This document shows positions 27,397-33,805 of a DNA stretch of 64,000 nucleotides, in pieces. This DNA is from a bacterium (GTDB lineage Bacteria; Bacteroidota; Bacteroidia; Flavobacteriales; Schleiferiaceae): assembly GCA_016125155.1 (NCBI GenBank), contig WGMI01000013.1, forward strand, positions 62,001 to 126,000, given 5' to 3'. The translations under genes and the position numbers were made by a program. The notes beneath the pieces are model-generated. The model was not told where the DNA came from and did not search any database. It saw only the letters and a program-made list of their open reading frames with translations. Numbering within the stretch: position 1 is the stretch's first letter; every line of letters begins with the position of its first letter.

Positions 27397-28215
27397 TTAC
27401 TTATGGCTGTTCTTAACCAACATATCCACCAATGAAATCGACGCGTCCTCCATGGTGTTGATGATGGAGTCTGTCTTGGCGATGATGTAGTTGTAGAAAA
27501 TCTGGAGAATGATGGCCACGACTAGACCGAATACGGTGGTCAAAAGGGCCACTTTGATACCCGCAGCAACGAGGGTTGGGCTGATGTCACCAGCCGCTTC
27601 GATGGCATCGAAGGCCTGGATCATCCCGATAACCGTACCCATAAAGCCCAACATTGGCGCCAGGGCAATAAACAGAGAGATCCAAGACACTCCGCGCTCC
27701 AAAAGACCATTTTGAACCGAACCGTAGGAAACGATGCTCTTTTCTACCATTTCGATGCCTTCGCTCGAGCGGTCCAAACCTTGATAGAAGATCCCGGCCA
27801 AGGGACCGCGGGTATTGCGGCACACTTCTTTGGCCGCGTTTACGCCTCCACTGTTCAATGCGTTCTCAACCTCGCCCAAAAACTTGGGAGCGTTGACGGT
27901 GGCCATATTCAAATAAATGATGCGCTCGATGACGATGGCCAAGCCCAAGATGAGACACACCAGAATGATGCCCATAAAGCTCGGTCCACCATCGATGAAC
28001 CACTTCTTCAGGATTTGGGTAAACGACGGTGCAGCGGCCACCTCGGGGGCTTCCTCTACTACCGGTTCGGCGGCAGGCGTTTCTTCAACCGCAGCCTCGG
28101 CCACTGCCGTGGTATCGGTGGCAGCGCTGTCGGCGGCCGCGTCTTGTGCGTACAGTCCGGATGCTGCTGCGAACAGGAGACCCGACAAAGCGAATACGCT
28201 GAAAACCTTCTTCAT
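27397..28215 (-). CDS. exbB: MotA/TolQ/ExbB proton-channel protein
   Basis: A 272-residue protein. A signal-like helix at the N-terminus (cleavage near YAQ) is followed by an Ala/Glu/Val-rich linker, then the TolQ/ExbB core: helix FMGIILVCLILGLAIVIERI, the cytosolic domain, and the two conserved helices ISLFIALAPMLGFMGTVIGMI and VAAGIKVALLTTVFGLVVAI. First gene of a four-gene cluster driving TonB-type transport, consistent with the TonB receptors encoded elsewhere in the window. Confidence 0.92.
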   Translation of the reverse strand: MKKVFSVFALSGLLFAAASGLYAQDAAADSAATDTTAVAEAAVEETPAAEPVVEEAPEVAAAPSFTQILKKWFIDGGPSFMGIILVCLILGLAIVIERIIYLNMATVNAPKFLGEVENALNSGGVNAAKEVCRNTRGPLAGIFYQGLDRSSEGIEMVEKSIVSYGSVQNGLLERGVSWISLFIALAPMLGFMGTVIGMIQAFDAIEAAGDISPTLVAAGIKVALLTTVFGLVVAIILQIFYNYIIAKTDSIINTMEDASISLVDMLVKNSHK

Positions 28216-28360
28216 GGTCGAATGAGTTTGAAATATGTGCGTTGATGGTGTTTTTCGCGGCCCCTAAATTAGAAAGGATTCCCAACGGCAACAGGAAAAC
28301 GAAAAAAAAAGGTAGATGTAGCCCTTTCAAAGGGTCAGGGAATGTTTTTCTCTGGTTGAC

Positions 28361-28392
28361 GGGTATGGTCAGGCCTTGGCCTGACCATACCC
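28361..28392. repeat. Perfect 15-bp inverted repeat
   Basis: GGGTATGGTCAGGCC (28361-28375), two bases, then its exact reverse complement (28378-28392). There is no T-run on either side, so it is not a standard rho-independent terminator. It could be a protein-binding dyad or a mobile repeat remnant. Confidence 0.8.
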
Positions 28393-28421
28393 ACGCCCTT
28401 CCGCCTTCGGCGGGGGGGGCT

Positions 28422-28570
28422 AAAGCAAAATCCACCCAACGGTTTATAGCGCCCAAAAGGTGCCAGAAACCGAAAGCGCGAACGCCCTTTCTCGATCGAG
28501 CAAGCTAGTCTCGACGGGTTTCGCGCTTTCTTGGGCCGCTTTCAGCGGCTTGTTGGGTGGATTTTGCTTT
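28422..28570. repeat. MITE-like concentric inverted repeat
   Basis: The outer arms AAAGCAAAATCCACCCAAC (28422-28440) and its exact reverse complement (28552-28570) are 19 bp each. Inside are an 11-bp inverted pair, GAAAGCGCGAA (28472-28482) and its complement (28520-28530), and a 10-bp palindrome CTCGATCGAG (28491-28500) almost at the centre. No open reading frame of note. The right arm ends one base from tRNA-Ser. No clear target-site duplication was found. Confidence 0.65.
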
Positions 28571-28571
28571 G

Positions 28572-28659
28572 CGGAGAGACAGGGATTCGAACCCTGGATA
28601 CCCTTTTGGGGTATACACACTTTCCAGGCGTGCGCCTTCGACCACTCGGCCACCTCTCC
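28572..28659 (-). tRNA. tRNA-Ser (anticodon GGA)
   Basis: Read on the minus strand it is an 88-base class II tRNA: acceptor GGAGAGG pairing with TCTCTCC, D-arm with GCCGAGTGG, anticodon loop CTGGAAA with anticodon GGA, a long variable arm (TACCCC/GGGGTA type) and a T-arm CAGGG TTCGAAT CCCTG. Discriminator G; the CCA end is not encoded. A TACTTTTG box at 28734-28727 is a likely promoter. The 3' end abuts an inverted repeat. Confidence 0.95.
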
Positions 28660-28726
28660 TGCATTTTACTGAAAATCAGTCGTCTCTTGTACAAACGACG
28701 CATTTCCAGCGGAGGGCAAAAGTACG

Positions 28727-28734
28727 TCAAATAC
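28727..28734 (-). promoter_or_regulatory. Putative -7 element of tRNA-Ser
   Basis: TACTTTTG on the minus strand, exact TAnnTTTG match, about 67 bases before the mature tRNA 5' end. This leaves room for a processed 5' leader. Confidence 0.4.
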
Positions 28735-28764
28735 GGATTCCCAGAGCGGGGGTTAGGACGAAAC

Positions 28765-29799
28765 TCAAAGGACCGCCATTTCCCCGCACCAAGGCTCTTC
28801 AAAGGCCTGCATCCACGCTTTGCCCCTCAGCCCCAAACCCCCGAGCACCATCAACTTGGTCAGGGCCGATTCGATCGTGATATCCCTACCTGAGGCTATC
28901 CCCAAGGCAGCCATGCCTTTGCTCGTGGCGTATTTTCCCTGCAGGACCGAGCCCGCGGGACACTGGCTCACATTGACCAAGGCCTTGCCCGTTTCCAACG
29001 CCTGTTCCAACATCATGAGAAATCCGGGGTCGGAAAACGCATTGCCATTGCCAAAACTGTACAACACCCAAGCCTTCACCTCAGGGTCAGAAAACCGGTG
29101 CTTGAGTTGCTCAATCCGCAAGCCGGGGAACAAATAGAGCACTCCGACCCCGCGTTCTAGAACGCGATGGAGCGAAAACGGCTTGGGACTGGGGGGGAGC
29201 AAGGCCGATTCGTTGAACCGCAGATGGACTCCGGCTTCGGCCAACAAGGGCCAGTTCGGGCTGTCGAATGCGTCGAAATTCTCCGCGTTGTGCTTGTAAC
29301 AGCGATTGCCGCGCATCAACGCATATTCGAAGTAAATACACACCTCCTGGACCCGCGGAAGCCCGTCGGGGCCCAGCGAAGCTGCGATTTCAATCGAGGT
29401 AAGCAAATTCTCGCGCGCATCGCTCCGCATCACCCCGATCGGCAACTGAGAGCCGGTAAGGATGACCGGCAGGTTCAAGCCTCGGAGCATAAAACTCAAG
29501 GCCGAAGCGCTGTAGGCCATCGTATCCGAGCCGTGAAGAACCACAAAGCCCTGACATACTTCGCGCAAGGCTGCAATTTCGTCGGCCAAGCGAATCCATT
29601 GATCGGGGCCCAAATCGGAAGAATCCAAGGGGGGCTCGAACGACGACCAGCTGATTTCGTAGGGCAATTGCCTCAGCTCGGGCAGTTTCTCCATCAAATC
29701 GTCGAAATCCAAAGGACTGAGCGCCCCTCCCGACTCGAGCATCCCCATGCCGATGGTGCCCCCGGTATACATCAGGTGAATGTGGGGAACCGGGTTCAT
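28765..29799 (-). CDS. ansA: Type I (cytosolic) L-asparaginase
   Basis: A 344-residue enzyme hydrolysing asparagine to aspartate and ammonia. Active-site segments: MYTGGTIGM with the nucleophilic Thr, VLHGSDTMAYSASAL with the second Thr-Asp region, and LTGSQLPIG. No signal peptide, as expected for the cytosolic type. ATG 29799 overlaps the tatD stop by four bases, so the two are coupled, tatD first. Confidence 0.93.
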   Translation of the reverse strand: MNPVPHIHLMYTGGTIGMGMLESGGALSPLDFDDLMEKLPELRQLPYEISWSSFEPPLDSSDLGPDQWIRLADEIAALREVCQGFVVLHGSDTMAYSASALSFMLRGLNLPVILTGSQLPIGVMRSDARENLLTSIEIAASLGPDGLPRVQEVCIYFEYALMRGNRCYKHNAENFDAFDSPNWPLLAEAGVHLRFNESALLPPSPKPFSLHRVLERGVGVLYLFPGLRIEQLKHRFSDPEVKAWVLYSFGNGNAFSDPGFLMMLEQALETGKALVNVSQCPAGSVLQGKYATSKGMAALGIASGRDITIESALTKLMVLGGLGLRGKAWMQAFEEPWCGEMAVL

Positions 29800-30599
29800 G
29801 CGAGGCTGGTTTTCACGGACATGGGAGGTTCAAAGACGCGGAGAGCATTCCGCTGGGTCACCTCCCGAACGCGGCTTTCATCTTCGTCCATGGCAAGGGC
29901 CAAGGCCGCAGCTATCGGCACCAAATAAGCCGGGCGGTTCGGCTTGCCCCGATAGGGCACCGGGCTCACATAGGGCGAGTCTGTTTCGAGCACCATGCGC
30001 TCGAGTGGCAGACCGCGAAGTACCTCGCCCAAGCCCGCCTTGGGATAGGTCACCACTCCTCCGATTCCCAGATGGAAACCCTCGTCCAAACAGCGCTCGG
30101 CCTCAGATCTTTGACCCGTAAAGCAATGGATGACGCCCGTAGGCAATTCCTTGTTCAAGTGCTTGCGGTGCTCGAAAAGCTCGAAAAGCGCGTCAAAGGC
30201 CTCCCGACAGTGCACCGAAACAGGCAAGCCCCGCTCTACGGCCCAATCCATCTGCCGATCGAGCACCTGCATTTGCACATCGGTATTGTCTTTGCGCCAA
30301 TAGCGATCGAGTCCGATTTCGCCCACAGCGCAATAGTCTACAGCCCGTACATTCCACTCCTGCTCAACCCGCCCCAGCTGTTCCTCAAGGTCCTCGTCCA
30401 CCGAACAGGGATGCAGCCCCATCATCATGCGGAAAAAACCCGGAAAGCGCTCGTGGGCATCGCGCATCGGCGCTATGGAGGCAGCGTCGATGTTCGGCAA
30501 ATACACGCGCTCCACCCCGACCAAACGCGCTTCGGACACGACCTGATCCAAATCAGACTCGAAGGCCTTGCCGTAGGTATGTGCGTGGGTATCGATCAC
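29796..30599 (-). CDS. TatD-family metal-dependent hydrolase (DNase)
   Basis: A 267-residue TIM-barrel hydrolase. Metal ligands and motifs: IDTHAH at the start, AVGEIGLDRYW, PVSVHCREA, VIHCFTG and LETDSPYVSPVPYRG. E. coli TatD is a Mg-dependent nuclease; the physiological substrate here is unknown. Start is GTG 30599. Twelve bases separate it from the upstream nfu gene on the same strand; downstream it overlaps ansA. Confidence 0.9.
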   Translation of the reverse strand: MIDTHAHTYGKAFESDLDQVVSEARLVGVERVYLPNIDAASIAPMRDAHERFPGFFRMMMGLHPCSVDEDLEEQLGRVEQEWNVRAVDYCAVGEIGLDRYWRKDNTDVQMQVLDRQMDWAVERGLPVSVHCREAFDALFELFEHRKHLNKELPTGVIHCFTGQRSEAERCLDEGFHLGIGGVVTYPKAGLGEVLRGLPLERMVLETDSPYVSPVPYRGKPNRPAYLVPIAAALALAMDEDESRVREVTQRNALRVFEPPMSVKTSLA

Positions 30600-30611
30600 C
30601 GAAAAGGGCGG

Positions 30612-31265
30612 TTAACCGTTGACCGCTTCGACTTCCTCGACCAGAGAGGGCAGCATTTTGACCAAGAGGTTTTTCACCCCTTGTTGAAGGGTGGCAGTGC
30701 TCGAAGGACAACCACTGCAGGCGCCCTGCAGCAGCACTTTCGCGGTGCGGCCTTCGACCGAAATCAGTCGAATCATGCCCCCGTCCTGGGCTACCGCCGG
30801 GCTCACATATTCGTCGAGCAGGGCGGCCACCTGCAGTTCAACAACGCTGAATTCCGCCGGGTCGCGCATCGGTATAGCTCGGGGGTCCGCTGGGGCGGGT
30901 GTCTCGGCATTACTGGAAGAGGAATCTGCACCCGAGGTCAAATCGGCCTCGTCAAAATCCGGACTCAAAATCGGACGGCCCTCTGACAACCAATTGCGCA
31001 CAAAATACCGCAGCTCCTGACTGATCTCGAGCCAATCGAGGGTGTCAAATTTGGCGATGGCCACAAAGTTGGCCGAGAGAAAGACCTCTCGAACAAAGGG
31101 AAACTGAAAGAGCTGTTGCACCAAGGGAGCCTTTTGTGCGGCCTCGGGACTGCGAAACTCCAAGCCATCGTGCATCACCAAACGCCGGTTGGCCACAAAC
31201 TTCATCACATTGGGGTTCGGGGTGCTTTCGGCGTAGACTTCGATGGGAATGCGGGGCTGTTCCAT
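30612..31265 (-). CDS. NifU-like Fe-S scaffold protein (Nfu)
   Basis: About 217 residues with two domains: an N-terminal Nfu_N domain (IPIEVYAESTPNPNVMKFV) and a C-terminal NifU-like domain with the cluster-binding CSGCPSS. It carries Fe-S clusters to target proteins. A Ser/Ala/Pro-rich linker joins the domains. ATG 31265 (MEQPRIPIEV) is preferred to the in-frame start at 31286, which lies on the promoter box at 31291-31284. Confidence 0.92.
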   Translation of the reverse strand: MEQPRIPIEVYAESTPNPNVMKFVANRRLVMHDGLEFRSPEAAQKAPLVQQLFQFPFVREVFLSANFVAIAKFDTLDWLEISQELRYFVRNWLSEGRPILSPDFDEADLTSGADSSSSNAETPAPADPRAIPMRDPAEFSVVELQVAALLDEYVSPAVAQDGGMIRLISVEGRTAKVLLQGACSGCPSSTATLQQGVKNLLVKMLPSLVEEVEAVNG

Positions 31266-31283
31266 TCGGAATGCTGATTTTCG

Positions 31284-31291
31284 CAAAGGTA
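31284..31291 (-). promoter_or_regulatory. Putative -7 element of nfu
   Basis: TACCTTTG on the minus strand, exact consensus, 18 bases before the ATG at 31265. It occupies the short divergent region shared with the carbonic-anhydrase-like gene. Confidence 0.45.
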
Positions 31292-31331
31292 TTGCGACCC
31301 TTGTCCCTGTTCACCCCTTATCTCGTTCCCC

Positions 31332-31865
31332 ATGGCGCTCATCCTCCCGGTCCGCGGAAAACACCCCGAAATTGACCCCAGCTGTTGGTTGGCGCCCAAC
31401 GCCACTGTGGTCGGTGAAGTCCGCATGGGTCCGGGCGGCAGCATTTGGTTCAACGCCGTGGTCCGGGGCGATGTGCATTTTATTGAAATCGGACACAGCG
31501 TCAATATTCAAGATCAAGCGGTGATCCACTGCACCTATCAAAAGGCGCCAACCCGTATCGGTAACGAAGTTTCGATCGGGCATTCGGCCATTGTGCACGG
31601 TTGCACCCTGCACGACCGCGTCCTGGTGGGCATGGGTGCCATTGTGATGGACGGTTGCGAGGTGCACTCCGGGAGCCTCATCGCCGCGGGGGCTGTGATT
31701 ACGCAAAACACAGTAGTTCCGGCAGGAACCTTGTGGGCTGGGGTACCGGCTCGACAAATCAAGGAAGTGGACCCAGCTCTGTTCGAGGGCGAAGTGATGC
31801 GGATTGCACGCAACTACGCGCTCTATTCCGACTGGTTTCGAAACCCCGAGGCGCATCAAGACTGA
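31332..31865 (+). CDS. Gamma-carbonic-anhydrase-like hexapeptide-repeat protein
   Basis: A 177-residue left-handed beta-helix protein of the YrdA/PaaY type. The hexapeptide repeats run from about residue 20 to 150, and the metal-site histidines can be placed in QDQAVIHC and SIGHSAIVHGC. Whether it hydrates CO2 or binds CoA compounds cannot be told. Its stop directly abuts the stop of the convergent murI gene. Confidence 0.9.
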   Translation: MALILPVRGKHPEIDPSCWLAPNATVVGEVRMGPGGSIWFNAVVRGDVHFIEIGHSVNIQDQAVIHCTYQKAPTRIGNEVSIGHSAIVHGCTLHDRVLVGMGAIVMDGCEVHSGSLIAAGAVITQNTVVPAGTLWAGVPARQIKEVDPALFEGEVMRIARNYALYSDWFRNPEAHQD

Positions 31866-32702
31866 TCAGTTGCCCCAGAGGCTCTCTTCGGTTAGATGGA
31901 CTTTGCGACCAAAGAACAAACGCGCGGTCTTGGCAAACGAATCAGTATAATCCGACACCACAAACCGATGCTTGGGCTCGGCTGATGCCGCCTTGGCCCC
32001 TGGGCCCCACTCCTTTTCGAGCTCGGCCGCGAGCAGTTGAGCCGAATCCATCAACTCCACCCCCTCGCCAAGCAAGGCGGCCATTTCCGAACGAATCAAG
32101 GGGTAGTGGGTGCATCCCAAGACCAAGGCCTCGATGCCCTTGAGTTTCCGGTTGGAGAGATAACTCTTTAAGATGCTGGTGCTGATGTTGTTGTTGAAAA
32201 ACCCCTCTTCGATCATCGGGGCGAGCAAAGGGGTAGCCAGCATGCGCACATCACAATTCGGCGCCTTGGAGGCAATGCCCTTGGCATAGGCCGCTGTGCG
32301 TACCGTAGCCTTGGTGCCAATCACACCCACCTTGCCGTTGGGATAGCGCTGCGCAATTTGATCCACGACGGGGTCGATCACATTGTACACCGGAACCCGA
32401 CCGTCGACAAATTCTTCGACGACCCTACTCGCGATGCTCGAAGCGGTATTGCACGCAATAACGATGGCCTTGGCCTTGTTTTTAAGCAGGTAGTGCGCAA
32501 TCCGAATCGAGTAATACCGAATGGCGTCTTCGCTCTTGTCCCCGTAGGGCATGTGTGCAGTATCGCCAAAATACAGCAGGGACACCCCGGGGAGCCGATC
32601 GCGAATGGCGGCGGCCACCGTCAAACCTCCGATGCCCGAATCGAAAATGCCAATAGGACCTACCGACTCCCTCGAATTCGCTTGGGTCCGAACCGCGGTC
32701 AT
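31866..32702 (-). CDS. murI: Glutamate racemase
   Basis: A 278-residue cofactor-independent racemase making D-glutamate for peptidoglycan. The two catalytic Cys are in VIACNTASS and LVLGCTHYPL, and the N-terminal IFDSGIGGLTV carries the catalytic Asp. It is the last gene of the DUF6089-uppS-bamA-ompH-ompH-murI series. The 22-base gap after the preceding ompH holds a GCGTCC/GGACGC hairpin (32710-32724). Confidence 0.95.
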   Translation of the reverse strand: MTAVRTQANSRESVGPIGIFDSGIGGLTVAAAIRDRLPGVSLLYFGDTAHMPYGDKSEDAIRYYSIRIAHYLLKNKAKAIVIACNTASSIASRVVEEFVDGRVPVYNVIDPVVDQIAQRYPNGKVGVIGTKATVRTAAYAKGIASKAPNCDVRMLATPLLAPMIEEGFFNNNISTSILKSYLSNRKLKGIEALVLGCTHYPLIRSEMAALLGEGVELMDSAQLLAAELEKEWGPGAKAASAEPKHRFVVSDYTDSFAKTARLFFGRKVHLTEESLWGN

Positions 32703-32724
32703 GGGAATGGCGTCCGAGGGACGC

Positions 32725-33231
32725 TTAAATGCCGAGTTTTTTCTTGACCAATGGCATTACATCTACGCCGCCTTCGGTTGCTATGAGCATGCCTTTGGAA
32801 GGAGAGCTGTCGAAGATGTAGGTGAATTTGCCTTCGTTGCTCACGGCTTTTACGGCATCCTGCACCTTTTCGACAATGGGTTTGAGCAGTTCTGCCTGCT
32901 TTTGCTGCAGATCTTGATTGGCCTTGACCTCGAACTCTTGAATGCGGACCTGCATTTCTTGGAGTTCGCGCATTTTGCTCTCCTTGTTCAGGTTGGTCAT
33001 GTTCGGCTCGTTCTGCTGAAACAACTGCACCTTGTTTTCATATTCCGCGCGCATCTCCGAAAAATCGGCTTCGAGACGGGCTGCGTATTTCCGCAAACTG
33101 TCTTGGGCAACGGTGGTTTCCGGATAGAGTTGCAGCAACTCGTCCATATTGACATGACCCAATTTCTGGGCTTGCAGGGCACTGGCGAGGAACAAAGAGG
33201 AGACACTCAGTGCGATGGTGGAGAATTTCAT
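32725..33231 (-). CDS. OmpH/Skp-family periplasmic chaperone
   Basis: A 168-residue protein: signal peptide (cleavage after ALQAQ, about residue 22), then a long charged helical region (about 55-125, KMRELQEMQVRIQEFEVKANQDLQQKQAE) forming the coiled-coil tentacles of Skp. It should hold unfolded outer-membrane proteins for the BamA encoded two genes upstream. Shares family but not close identity with its neighbour. Confidence 0.9.
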   Translation of the reverse strand: MKFSTIALSVSSLFLASALQAQKLGHVNMDELLQLYPETTVAQDSLRKYAARLEADFSEMRAEYENKVQLFQQNEPNMTNLNKESKMRELQEMQVRIQEFEVKANQDLQQKQAELLKPIVEKVQDAVKAVSNEGKFTYIFDSSPSKGMLIATEGGVDVMPLVKKKLGI

Positions 33232-33265
33232 TTTTTACGATTGGGGTTGCAAAAATAGGACCGAT

Positions 33266-33790
33266 TCAGTAGCCCATCTTCTGGAGGACTTCTTCGCTGA
33301 TATCGAGGCTGGTGGCCGCATACAGCAGCGTGATGGCACCCGACTTGTCGAGCACCAAATCGAGTTTGCGCTTTCGCGCGACTTCTTGAACAGCATTGTA
33401 AATCTGGTCCTGAATGGGTTTGATGAGCTCTTGACGCTTTTTAAACAACTCCCCTTCTGGTCCAAAGTACTTGCGCTGAAGCTCGAAGGCGTCTTTTTTG
33501 GCTTTATCGATACCCGCCTCCCGCTCTTTCTGCATGGCTGGGGTCAACAGCACTTTTTCGGCTTGATAGGCTTTCTCGAGTTCTTCGGCCTTATTGCGCA
33601 GACCAGCCACTTCGGATTCCCAGGTTTTGGTCATCTCTTTGATCTGATTCTCGGCTTGGGCGTATTCGGGAATTTTCTTCAGGACGGATTGACTATCGAC
33701 ATAAGCGAGGCGTTGCGCTACGGCGGGCAGAGTTGCCCCAAGCACGAACGACAGGGCAAAAAGGGCGATTCGATTTCGATTGAAAGCCAT
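33266..33790 (-). CDS. OmpH/Skp-family periplasmic chaperone (paralogue)
   Basis: About 174 residues. Signal peptide ends near AVAQ; RLAYVDSQSVLKKIPEYAQAENQI begins the Skp core, followed by a helical region (about 35-115). ATG 33790 is preferred to the TTG six bases upstream. It starts 15 bases after bamA ends and precedes the second ompH gene, the usual Bacteroidota arrangement of two Skp homologues behind BamA. Confidence 0.9.
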   Translation of the reverse strand: MAFNRNRIALFALSFVLGATLPAVAQRLAYVDSQSVLKKIPEYAQAENQIKEMTKTWESEVAGLRNKAEELEKAYQAEKVLLTPAMQKEREAGIDKAKKDAFELQRKYFGPEGELFKKRQELIKPIQDQIYNAVQEVARKRKLDLVLDKSGAITLLYAATSLDISEEVLQKMGY

Positions 33791-33805
33791 CTTCAAGTTT
33801 TGGAG

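Larger units (their letters stand above)
28216..28571. other. Non-coding region with large inverted repeats
   Basis: 356 bases between exbB and tRNA-Ser. No supported protein gene. It holds a 15-bp perfect dyad (28361-28392), a small CCGCC/GGCGG hairpin (28401-28413) and a 149-bp concentric inverted repeat (28422-28570) ending one base from the tRNA 3' end. The left part carries the exbB upstream region; TAATTTAG there is only a weak -7 match. Confidence 0.7.
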
